DNA of 64,000 nucleotides from Burkholderiales bacterium. GTDB lineage: Bacteria > Pseudomonadota > Gammaproteobacteria > Burkholderiales > Burkholderiaceae_C. This document shows positions 36,201 through 43,585 of the stretch, piece after piece. Every line of letters starts with the position of its first letter. Position 1 is the first letter of the stretch. The translations under genes and the position numbers were made by a program. The notes beneath the pieces are model-generated. The model worked only from the letters and a program-made list of their open reading frames with translations, had not been told where the DNA came from and searched no databases. The DNA lies in contig JAGWTH010000004.1 in assembly GCA_028868995.1 (NCBI GenBank), positions 102,663-166,662 of the forward strand, in the 5' to 3' direction.

Positions 36201-37640
36201 CGGGCGTGACGTTCGAATTCGTGGTGACAACGACGCTTGCAAGCGCCAGCTGGGCATTGAGATCGGCGTCGAGGATGTGGGATGTCCCGTTGCCACCCTC
36301 GAACAGGGGACCATTCGCCGTCGTCGTGTCCGTCGTGGATGTGGCGTCGATGATCACGTCGTTCGGATCCAGCAGCAGCGTCCCCACCTTCCCCGCCGGA
36401 GCGCGCAGGTCGGCCGTGCCCTTGAAGGCGAGGTACTGCTTTCCCGAGACCTCCGCGAAGCCGCCGCCGCCGCCCTGCGGGCCGCCGCGCGCGGAGATCT
36501 TTCCGTTCATGCGCGTGGCTCCGTCGGACCACACGATCACGCGGCCGCCGTCGCCCTGGCCGGTGGCGTCGGCCCGGAGGCTCGCGTTCGCATCCACGTA
36601 GGTGGCCTGGGCATTCGGCACGGAGGGGTTCTTGCCCTGGTAGTCGCCGCCCACCCGGATCGCGCCGCCGCCCGCGGGGCCGCTGGCGTCCAGGCTGGCG
36701 CCGGCCAGCAGGCCCACGCGCCGGCCCAGCACGTCGATGCTGCCGCCCTGGCCGTCGGCCGCCGCCGCGGTGATGCTGCCGGAGACGAGGTTGTCACCGC
36801 CAAAGGCCCTCAGCACCACCTTGCCGCCTTCGGTGCTGACGGCCTGCGCCTGGATCGCGCCGCTGTGCTTGAGCGTGTCGGCGAAGATGCCCACCGCGTC
36901 GCCCTTGAGCGTGCCCAGGTTCACCGCCTGGTCGCCCGCCTGCACCTCGAGGTGGATGCCCTCCAGGCCGCGGCCGGTGATGTCCACCCGCTGGCCCGCG
37001 GCGAGGATCGTCGCCCCCTCGGCCTGCACGATCGCCTGGCTGCCCGTCTGGATGCTGGGGGCGATCAGCACGACATCGCCGCTGCGCGCGACGATGGTGC
37101 CATCCACCTGCAAGGGGCCGGCGGCGCCGCTGCCGCCGAAGGCCAGCCGGCCGGCGATGGCGTCGGCGTCGCTCATGCGCAGCGTGGAGGCAGTGAAGCC
37201 CGCCGTGTCGACCACGCCGCCCTGCCCCACCGCGATGCCCGCGGGGTTGACCAGAACGAGCCGGCCATTGGAGCTCAGGGCGCCGTAGATGGCGGAAGGA
37301 TCGGGTCCGACGACCCGGTTGATGGACAGGCTGCCGAGGGCTGGTCGAAGCGGGTGACGCTTCCCGCCGGGATGGAAAAGCTCTGCCAGTCGATCGCCGA
37401 GTGGTTGGCGCCGGCGCCGTTGCGCGTCGTCACGACCAGCGTGTTGCCGCTGGTGGCGAAGCTCGCCTGGCCGAAGATCACCTGGGCACCGGACGGCTGC
37501 GCCTGCACGGCCAGCGGCTGCAGCAGGAACGCCGCGGCGACCGCCACCGCGGCGCCGGCGGGACGGAATCCGGCGACGGCCGGACTGGAGGCGATGCCGC
37601 AGCCGGCATGGCGCGCGCCCCTGGACGGTACCCTGGACAT
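33292..37640 (-). pseudogene. Filamentous-hemagglutinin-type TPS exoprotein, frameshifted
   Basis: Large secreted exoprotein (TpsA) of the two-partner secretion type. The start at 37640 has AGGAG upstream and encodes a long signal peptide (VAVAAAFLLQPLAVQAQ) and the beginning of the TPS domain (NHSAIDWQSFSIPAGSV). At 37333-37334 the frame breaks. The rest of the TPS domain (SLSINRVVGPDPSAIYG, LVLVNPAGIAVG) and a ~1,300-residue Gly/Ser/Thr-rich beta-helix-like region lie one frame away, open to the stop at 33292. One extra base at that point would restore a 1,449-residue protein. The 3' end has a PVPPPPPDQQQ linker. The long intact second frame implies a very recent mutation or a sequencing error. 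No TpsB transporter is in the window. Confidence 0.85.
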
Positions 37641-37751
37641 GGTCAGCTCCTGCCGCCGCGCCAGATCGCCTCTGGTCTGTTCCGGCGCTCGTTCGAAGAA
37701 GGCGGCGCGCCCGTCGCAACCCTGCGGCGGGGCTCCCGTGCCGTGTAAATA

Positions 37752-37780
37752 AAGGTAGCACAGCGTTCCGGGGGTCGCAA
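37752..37780 (-). promoter_or_regulatory. Candidate sigma-70 promoter of the exoprotein gene
   Basis: On the minus strand TTGCGA (37780-37775) and TACCTT (37757-37752) are 17 bases apart, in an AT-richer patch of the divergent region. A leader of about 110 bases to the ATG at 37640 would follow. Confidence 0.45.
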
Positions 37781-37887
37781 TGTACCGTTCGGCAGAAGCA
37801 CGGGTGCCCACCGGGCGGCGCGGCGGCGCCGAGGCCGCCGGGCAGGTCGCGCCCCGCGGCGGTGTGATTGCTAACATGCCTGCCGCC

Positions 37888-38829
37888 ATGCGCATCTTCG
37901 TCAGCATCGCGTCCTATTGCGACCCCGTGCTGCCCTTCACCCTGGAGCGCGCCGTCGCCACCGCGGCCGACCCGGCCCGGCTGCACTTCGGCGTGGTGGA
38001 CCAGTCACCCGAGGGCAGCGCGCGCGTCGCCACGCCCGGCCCGGCGCGCCTGAGCCTGGTGCAGCTCGCCGCCCGCGACGCCCGCGGCCCCTGCTGGGCA
38101 CGCGCGCTGGCCATGTCGCTGCACGACGGCGAGGACTGGTTCCTGCAGCTGGACTCGCACATGGATTTCGACGACGGCTGGGACCAGCGGCTGGTCACGC
38201 AGGCCCTCTCCCTGGACGCGCCGCGGCGGCGGCTGGCGATCTCCTCCTACCCTGACGCCTTCGCCTTCGTCGAGGGCCGGCCCGTGCGGCGGCCGACCAC
38301 CACGGGGGTGCTCGCGCAGGTGCTCCAGCCGGGCGCCGCCTTCGAGGCCGGGCACCTGGTGCTCCCGTTCCACGCGCAGCCGGTGCGCGCCGATGCACCG
38401 CTGCCGGCCTTCCACGTCGGCGCCGGCTGCCTGTTCGCGCCCGGCCGCATCATCCACGAGGTGCCCTACGACCCGTGGCTGTACTTCCATGGCGAGGAAC
38501 AGGCGCTGGCGCTGCGCCTGTACACGCGCGGCTGGAACCTGTTCCACATGCCGGGCCTGCCGGTGCACCACCTGTACAACGACCCGGGCTCGGGGGCGCC
38601 GACGCGCCCGCTGCACTGGGACGCGGAACAGGAAGCGGAGCGCGAGGTCGCCTGGTGGAAGTTCGAGCAGCGCTCCCGCGCCCGGCTGCAGGCGCTGGTC
38701 GCCGGCGCGGACCTGGGGATCTACGGCCTGGGGCGCGAGCGCAGCCTCGCCGATTTCGCCGCCTTCAGCGGCATCGACTACGCCGGCCGCACGCTCGCTC
38801 CGCCGGCCTTCGTCCCGCGCGCGCCCTAG
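37888..38829 (+). CDS. GT60-like GlcNAc transferase family glycosyltransferase
   Basis: 313-residue protein of the family of Skp1-type N-acetylglucosaminyltransferases (PF11397 type): MRIFVSIASYCDPVLPFTL start, LQLDSHMDFDDGWDQ with the D-x-H metal/sugar-nucleotide motif, and HVGAGCLFAPG and FHGEEQALALRLYTRGWN near the acceptor side. No signal or membrane segment, so cytoplasmic. An in-frame ATG at 37876 is an alternative start. It is divergent from the exoprotein gene, and its TAG overlaps the stop of the opposite uracil-DNA glycosylase. Acceptor unknown. Confidence 0.8.
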   Translation: MRIFVSIASYCDPVLPFTLERAVATAADPARLHFGVVDQSPEGSARVATPGPARLSLVQLAARDARGPCWARALAMSLHDGEDWFLQLDSHMDFDDGWDQRLVTQALSLDAPRRRLAISSYPDAFAFVEGRPVRRPTTTGVLAQVLQPGAAFEAGHLVLPFHAQPVRADAPLPAFHVGAGCLFAPGRIIHEVPYDPWLYFHGEEQALALRLYTRGWNLFHMPGLPVHHLYNDPGSGAPTRPLHWDAEQEAEREVAWWKFEQRSRARLQALVAGADLGIYGLGRERSLADFAAFSGIDYAGRTLAPPAFVPRAP

Positions 38830-39638
38830 GCTTCGCCGCGCAGCACGGACTGCGCGAGCACCAGGTCCGCCCAGGCCTTGGCCTTGTCGGGCAGGTTGCG
38901 CAGCAGGTAGGCAGGGTGGTAGGTGACCACCACCGGCACGTCGTGGTAGCGGTGCACGCGCCCGCGCAGCCGGCCGATGGGCTCGGTGGACTGCAGCAGC
39001 GTCTGCACGGCGAAGCGGCCCATGGCCAGGATGATCTTCGGGCGCAGCAGCTCCACCTGGCGGCGCAGGAAGGGTTCGCACTGCGCGATCTCCTCCGGCT
39101 GCGGATTGCGGTTGCCCGGGGGCCGGCACTTCAGCACGTTGGCGATGTAGACGCGCTCGTGCCGGTTCAGGCCCAGCGCGCCCAGCATGTTGTCCAGGAG
39201 CTTGCCCGCCTGGCCGACGAAGGGCTCGCCCTGCAGGTCCTCGTTCTCGCCCGGCGCCTCGCCCACCAGCAGCCATTCGGCCTGCCGGTCGCCCACCCCG
39301 AACACCGTGTTGCGGCGGCTCTCGCACAGCTTGCAGGCGCGGCAGGCGGCCACCGCCTGCTCCAGGGCGTCCCAGTCCATCGCCTCGATGCCGGGCAGGC
39401 GCACCCGGGCCGCGACCGGTGCCGACTGCGTCGCGGCATCGTCCGGCGGCAGCAGCGACGCGGCCGAGGCCGGCGCCGCATCGGCCCGGGCGGGCCGCAG
39501 GTCCGCTGTCCCCCCCGCCCTGCGGGGGGGAGCAGGGGGGGTGTCGTGCATGTCGCCCGAATGGGCGGGGTGCTCGAAGAGCACCACCCCCATCTCCTCG
39601 AGCATCGCGCGCCGACGTGCGTCCAGGGCCAGGGTCAT
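38826..39638 (-). CDS. Type-4 uracil-DNA glycosylase (Fe-S)
   Basis: 270-residue family-4 UDG that removes uracil from DNA. The catalytic region has GEAPGENEDLQGEPFVG and TYHPAYLLR; the [4Fe-4S] cysteines are visible at C102 and C105 (ACKLCE) and in NVLKCRPPGNRNP and IAQCEPF. The first ~85 residues are a low-complexity Pro/Ala/Arg linker that many homologues also have, but part of it (residues ~34-44) is encoded by a perfect palindrome. The ATG overlaps the rimI stop (ATGA). Stop codons of this gene and the convergent glycosyltransferase share the palindrome CTAG. Confidence 0.92.
   Translation of the reverse strand: MTLALDARRRAMLEEMGVVLFEHPAHSGDMHDTPPAPPRRAGGTADLRPARADAAPASAASLLPPDDAATQSAPVAARVRLPGIEAMDWDALEQAVAACRACKLCESRRNTVFGVGDRQAEWLLVGEAPGENEDLQGEPFVGQAGKLLDNMLGALGLNRHERVYIANVLKCRPPGNRNPQPEEIAQCEPFLRRQVELLRPKIILAMGRFAVQTLLQSTEPIGRLRGRVHRYHDVPVVVTYHPAYLLRNLPDKAKAWADLVLAQSVLRGEA
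39509..39531. repeat. Perfect GC-rich palindrome inside the UDG gene
   Basis: TCCCCCCCGC (39509-39518) and GCGGGGGGGA (39522-39531) form a ten-base perfect stem with a CCT loop, followed by another G7 run (39535-39541). It resembles a REP-like element, but it sits in coding sequence, where it encodes the Pro-Pro-Arg-Arg-Ala-Gly-Gly part of a linker. Confidence 0.6.
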
Positions 39639-40099
39639 AGCTTGAAGCTCATCACGATCGCGTCCTCGCGGCCTTGCTCGGCGGGGTAGTAATTGCGCCG
39701 CTCGCCGACGCGGCGGAAGCCGTAGCGCAGGTAGACCTGCTGGGCGCGCAGGTTGCCCCGGCGCACCTCGAGCCACAGCCATTGCGCGTTGCGCGCGCGC
39801 GCCCACAAGGCCAGCGCGTCCAGCATCACGCGACCCCAGCCCTTGCCCTGGTAGGGCGGGTCGACCGTGATGTTCAGCAGGTGCACCTCGTCCACGCCCT
39901 GCATGGCCACGAAGTAGCCGAGGATCACGTGGCCGGCCACGAGCAGCTGCGCCTGGTAGCCCGACTTCAGCGAATCCGAGAAATTGCCGCGCGTCCAGGG
40001 ATGGGTATAGGCGCGCCGCTCGATGGCCACCACCTCGTCGAGGCGGGCCTCCGTCATGGGCTCGAAGCCCGCTTCGATGGCCTTGAAGACAGCGCTCAT
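39635..40099 (-). CDS. rimI: Ribosomal protein S18-alanine N-acetyltransferase
   Basis: 154-residue GNAT acetyltransferase. Motif A for acetyl-CoA binding reads VDPPYQGKGWGRVML and the C-terminal part ends RVGERRNYYPAEQGREDAIVM, where RimI proteins typically have a YY pair. It lies between tsaB and the UDG gene, with ATGA overlaps on both sides, a widespread tsaB-rimI arrangement. Confidence 0.93.
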   Translation of the reverse strand: MSAVFKAIEAGFEPMTEARLDEVVAIERRAYTHPWTRGNFSDSLKSGYQAQLLVAGHVILGYFVAMQGVDEVHLLNITVDPPYQGKGWGRVMLDALALWARARNAQWLWLEVRRGNLRAQQVYLRYGFRRVGERRNYYPAEQGREDAIVMSFKL

Positions 40100-40818
40100 G
40101 GCGACCCGGGCGCGGTGGCACCGCGCAGCAGCTCCTTGCGCGCGCGGTCGGCCGCGCGCTCCTCGGTAGTTTGCGCCACTTTGTCGCGGATGTAGAGCGG
40201 CAGGGCCTGGGCGGCCGGATGCGCGCCGCCGTCGGCCAGGGCCTGCGGTGCGAGCCGAAGGAGCGCCTGCGCCGTCGGCAGGGCCGCGATCCGCTCGCCG
40301 CCCGCGGGAAGGCGGGTGGCATACACCTCCAGGCCGTTGCCGGCCAGCGCCCAGCCCGGCGGCACCACCACTGCCTCGGGCCGCAGCAGCACCGGCGCCT
40401 GGCGGGCGTGCCAGTGGCCGTCCAGGCGCTCGTAGGCGGCGGCATAGACCTCGTCCATCCGCGCATCGAGCAGCGCCACCACCCGCGTCGCGCCATGCTG
40501 CCCGTGCGCCTCCTCGGCCACGGCCAGCAGGGTGTCGATCGCCAGCACCGGCACGCCGGCGCCGAAGCCCAGGCCCTGCGCCACCGCCGCGGCGGTGCGC
40601 AGCCCGGTGAACGAGCCGGGCCCGCGGCCGAACGCGATCGCGTCCAGCCCGGCCAGGGCCAGGCCGGCGCGCGCCATCAGTTCTCGGATCATGGGGACCA
40701 GCGTCGCCGAAGCCTGCGCGCCCCCGGGGGCGGCGCGCGTGAGCGCCGGCGCGCCGGTCCCGGCGTCCACGGCGATGGAGAGCGTCTCGGTGCTGGTGTC
40801 GAAGGCGAGGAGTTTCAT
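40096..40818 (-). CDS. tsaB: tRNA t6A synthesis protein TsaB
   Basis: 240-residue member of the TsaB/TsaD ASKHA fold, needed with TsaD, TsaE and TsaC for N6-threonylcarbamoyladenosine on ANN-decoding tRNAs. N-terminal LLAFDTSTETLSIAV and AFGRGPGSFTGLRTAAAVAQGL are diagnostic; the TsaD metal-binding histidines are absent, as expected of TsaB. First gene of the tsaB-rimI-UDG coupled operon. A TsaC/Sua5 homologue is encoded 3 kb away. Confidence 0.94.
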   Translation of the reverse strand: MKLLAFDTSTETLSIAVDAGTGAPALTRAAPGGAQASATLVPMIRELMARAGLALAGLDAIAFGRGPGSFTGLRTAAAVAQGLGFGAGVPVLAIDTLLAVAEEAHGQHGATRVVALLDARMDEVYAAAYERLDGHWHARQAPVLLRPEAVVVPPGWALAGNGLEVYATRLPAGGERIAALPTAQALLRLAPQALADGGAHPAAQALPLYIRDKVAQTTEERAADRARKELLRGATAPGSP

Positions 40819-40867
40819 ACGGGGGACCCGCCATTATCGAAGCTCCGGGCATCCCATAATGGCGCGC

Positions 40868-42259
40868 ATGCCGCGCTGGTTCCGTCTTGCCTTTTGTTGC
40901 CTGCTGGCCTGGGCCGCCGCCGCGGCTTGCGCCCAGGCCCTGCCGCCGGAGGTGCAGGCCGCGCTGGACCGGCAGGGCCTGCCCGCCGACACGGTGGCCA
41001 TGCTGGTGGCCCCGGCCGAGGGCGGGCCGCCGCGCCTGGCCCACCGCATCGACGTGCCGATGAACCCGGCCTCCATCGCCAAGCTGGCGACCACCTACGC
41101 TGCCCTCGACCTGCTCGGGCCGGCCTTCACCTGGAAGACCCCGGTCTACTTCGCCGGGCCGGTGCGCCTGGGCGTGCTGCAGGGCGACCTGGTGATCCAG
41201 GGCCAGGGCGACCCCTCCCTGGTGCTCGAGCGGCTGTGGCTGCTGCTGCGCCGGGTGCGCGCCCTGGGCGTGCACACCATCCAGGGCGACATCGTGCTGG
41301 ACCACGGCGCCTTCCAGCTGCCGCCGCACGACCCGGCAGCCTTCGACGGCCAGCCGCTGCGGCCCTACAACGCCGGCCCGGACGCGCTGCTGGTGAACTT
41401 CAAGGCGGTGAGCCTGACCTTCACGCCCGAGGACGGCCGCGCGCGCGTGCAGGCCGACCCGCCCCTGGCCGGCGTGCGCTGGCCCGCCACCGTGCCGCTG
41501 GCCGGCGGCGCCTGCGGCGACTGGATCGGCGGGCTGCGGGCGGACTGGCGCGACCCGGCCCGCGTGCGCTTCGGCGGCGGCTATCCGCGTGCCTGCGGCG
41601 AACGCACCTGGCAGCTCGCGTTCCCCGACGGGGACGGCTACGCGGCGCGCGCGGTCGCGGCGATGTGGCAGGAGGTCGGCGGCCACCTGCGCGGCCAGGT
41701 GCGCGACGGCACGGTGCCCGCGGGGCTGAAGCCCGCCTTCGAGTTCGCCTCGCCGCCGCTGGCCGAGGTGATCCGCGACATCAACAAGTTCAGCAACAAC
41801 GTGATGGCCCAGCAGGTGTTCCTCACGCTCAGCCTGCAGCAGCGCGGCCGCGGCAGCTTCGAGGCCTCGCGCGAGGTGCTGCAGCAGTGGTGGCGCGACC
41901 GCATCGGCGGCGAGCCCCCGGTGTCGGGCAACGGCGCCGGCCTCTCGCGCGACGACCGCTTCACGGCCCGCCAGCTCGGCGCGCTGCTGCAATCCGCCTG
42001 GAATTCGCCGCTGATGCCCGAGCTGGCCTCCTCGCTGCCGCTGATGGGCGAGGACGGCACGCTGCGCCGCCAGCGCGAGAACGTGGGCCTGGCCCACCTG
42101 AAGACCGGCAGCCTGGAGGACGTGTCCGGCATGGCCGGCTACGTCGAGGGGCCGCAGGGGCGCCGCTACATCCTGGTGGCCATCGCCAACCATCGCGACG
42201 CGGCGGCGATCCGGCCGGCCGTGCAGGCACTGGTCACCTGGGCGGCCCGCCAGCCCTGA
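40868..42259 (+). CDS. dacB: D-alanyl-D-alanine carboxypeptidase/endopeptidase (PBP4)
   Basis: 463-residue periplasmic penicillin-binding protein with a signal peptide (CCLLAWAAAAACAQA). The three active-site motifs are present: SIAK (S69-K72) in MNPASIAKL, SNN in NKFSNNVMAQQ, and KTG in LKTGSL. It trims peptidoglycan peptides and cuts cross-links. An in-frame ATG at 40859 is possible, but CATAAT there looks like a -10 box, so I prefer 40868. Divergent from tsaB; six bases before the SemiSWEET gene. Confidence 0.93.
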   Translation: MPRWFRLAFCCLLAWAAAAACAQALPPEVQAALDRQGLPADTVAMLVAPAEGGPPRLAHRIDVPMNPASIAKLATTYAALDLLGPAFTWKTPVYFAGPVRLGVLQGDLVIQGQGDPSLVLERLWLLLRRVRALGVHTIQGDIVLDHGAFQLPPHDPAAFDGQPLRPYNAGPDALLVNFKAVSLTFTPEDGRARVQADPPLAGVRWPATVPLAGGACGDWIGGLRADWRDPARVRFGGGYPRACGERTWQLAFPDGDGYAARAVAAMWQEVGGHLRGQVRDGTVPAGLKPAFEFASPPLAEVIRDINKFSNNVMAQQVFLTLSLQQRGRGSFEASREVLQQWWRDRIGGEPPVSGNGAGLSRDDRFTARQLGALLQSAWNSPLMPELASSLPLMGEDGTLRRQRENVGLAHLKTGSLEDVSGMAGYVEGPQGRRYILVAIANHRDAAAIRPAVQALVTWAARQP

Positions 42260-42264
42260 TCCCC

Positions 42265-42525
42265 ATGAACGTCTCCCTCCCCGAGTGGATCGGCTATGGC
42301 GCCGCCACGCTGACCACCGTGAGCTTCGTGCCCCAGGCCTGGCTCACCTTTCGCACGCGCGACGTGCGCGGCATCTCGCTGGGCATGTACGGCGCGTTCA
42401 CCATCGGCGTCGGCCTGTGGCTGGCCTATGGCCTGCTGCTGGGCGCCTGGCCCATCGTCGCGGCCAACGCGGTGACGCTGGCGCTCGCCCTGGCGATCCT
42501 GGGGATGAAGCTGCGCTACCGCTGA
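42265..42525 (+). CDS. SemiSWEET family sugar transporter
   Basis: 86-residue protein with three membrane helices, a half-SWEET/MtN3 unit that works as a dimer. The N-terminal GAATLTTVSFVPQ carries the conserved PQ motif, followed by RTRDVRGISLGMYG, typical of the family. Substrate (usually small sugars such as sucrose or glucose) cannot be read from sequence. Five bases after dacB, so likely cotranscribed. Confidence 0.9.
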   Translation: MNVSLPEWIGYGAATLTTVSFVPQAWLTFRTRDVRGISLGMYGAFTIGVGLWLAYGLLLGAWPIVAANAVTLALALAILGMKLRYR

Positions 42526-42528
42526 AGA

Positions 42529-42555
42529 AAAAAGGCGCGGGAGCCCCGCGCCTTG
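42529..42555 (-). terminator. Intrinsic terminator between the SemiSWEET and SGNH genes
   Basis: GGCGCGGG (42534-42541) pairs with CCCGCGCC (42545-42552) over a three-base loop. On the minus strand the stem is followed by TTTTTTCTTC, so it is a good terminator for the SGNH gene ending at 42579. It may also slow transcription from the converging dacB side. Confidence 0.8.
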
Positions 42556-42578
42556 GCCGGTCCGCGCCGTGCCGCGCC

Positions 42579-43526
42579 CTACCAGCGGTTGTGGATCTGC
42601 CCGCGGGCGTAGTCGCCGAACAGCTGGTGGCCGCGCGGCGTGGGGTACACCCGGTCGGCCCACAGGAAAGTGGTGTAGTCCTGTCCGGCCAGGATGGTGG
42701 ACGGGGTGCACAGGAAGGAATTCACCTGGCCGCTGCCGGTGCCGATGCCCGGGCCGCTGTCCACGGAGGTGCACGCGGCGGTGGTGTAGTTGGAGGTGTT
42801 GGAGGTGGAACTGGTCTGCTGGTTGAAGTACAGCGCCGCGTCGATGTACAGCACGGTGGCGCCGTAGTTCACCAGCGAGACCAGCAGCTTGTTGTTGAAC
42901 TCGCTGCTGGCCGACTGCAGCAACGCGCCTGCGCCGGTCTCGTTGGCCCACGGCGAGCGGCCCAGGTTGTAGGGGCCGGCGATCACGACGTGCTTGCCGC
43001 CGGCGGCCACCAGGCGCTTGACCTGGTCGGCCAGGTCGGAGCCGGCCTGCTGCACGTTGGCGATCATCTGGTCGCTGCCCTGGGCGCCGGTGAGCGCGGC
43101 CTGCGCCTGCACGATCACGTCGGAGGTGCCGGCGCTCACGATCACCAGGTCCTTGTCGCCGATCGTGTTATTCGCCAGGAACTGGTCGATCTGCGCCTTC
43201 ACCGTCGGCGTGCTGCCGTTGCCGGCCGCGTCGGGCGTGGCCGTGACGCGGGCGTTGCCCCAGGCGTAGTCCAGGCCGCCCTGGCTGCTGGGCGTGAGGG
43301 TGAAGTTGTACGCGTTGGCCACGTACTGCGCCCAGTTGTTCACCGAACCGTCGTTGACGGTGTAGTGGGCGCCGGCCTGGCCGACGTCCGCCATGCCGTC
43401 GCCGAAGACGATCACGCGGGAGGGGGAAAGCTGCGAGGCGACCGTGCCGCCGCCGCAGGCCGCCAGCAACAGGGCCGAGGCGCAGGCGGCCAGCAAGCCG
43501 GCCCGCCGCATCCAGGTGAATGCCAT
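42579..43526 (-). CDS. SGNH/GDSL-hydrolase-like lipoprotein lacking the catalytic serine
   Basis: 315-residue protein with a lipoprotein signal (LLLAACGGG, Cys about residue 24) and an SGNH fold: block I FGDGMADVG (41-49), a segment with VIAGPYNLGR, and the C-terminal ADRVYPTPRGHQLFGDYA with the Asp and His of the triad. In block I the nucleophile Ser of GDS is Gly (GGC, 43395-43397), one base from Ser AGC. The protein may have lost hydrolase activity or use another residue. Outer-membrane location inferred. Confidence 0.82.
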   Translation of the reverse strand: MAFTWMRRAGLLAACASALLLAACGGGTVASQLSPSRVIVFGDGMADVGQAGAHYTVNDGSVNNWAQYVANAYNFTLTPSSQGGLDYAWGNARVTATPDAAGNGSTPTVKAQIDQFLANNTIGDKDLVIVSAGTSDVIVQAQAALTGAQGSDQMIANVQQAGSDLADQVKRLVAAGGKHVVIAGPYNLGRSPWANETGAGALLQSASSEFNNKLLVSLVNYGATVLYIDAALYFNQQTSSTSNTSNYTTAACTSVDSGPGIGTGSGQVNSFLCTPSTILAGQDYTTFLWADRVYPTPRGHQLFGDYARGQIHNRW

Positions 43527-43585
43527 GTAGTTCGCTCCAGTCAAACCCCCGAGTTTACCGAGCGACGGTAAAGCCCCGGAAACGC

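Noticed and set aside
34800..36300. Gly-rich repetitive sequence that could be an RTX toxin or PE-PGRS-like repeat
   Set aside because: No GGxGxDxxx nonapeptides are seen. The repeats fit the beta-helix of an FHA-type exoprotein, whose TPS domain is upstream.
33277..37752. A 1,491-residue open frame on the plus strand opposite the exoprotein
   Set aside because: It is the antisense shadow of a GC-rich gene: Arg/Ala/Gly/His-rich without any domain, while the minus strand encodes a signal peptide and TPS domain.
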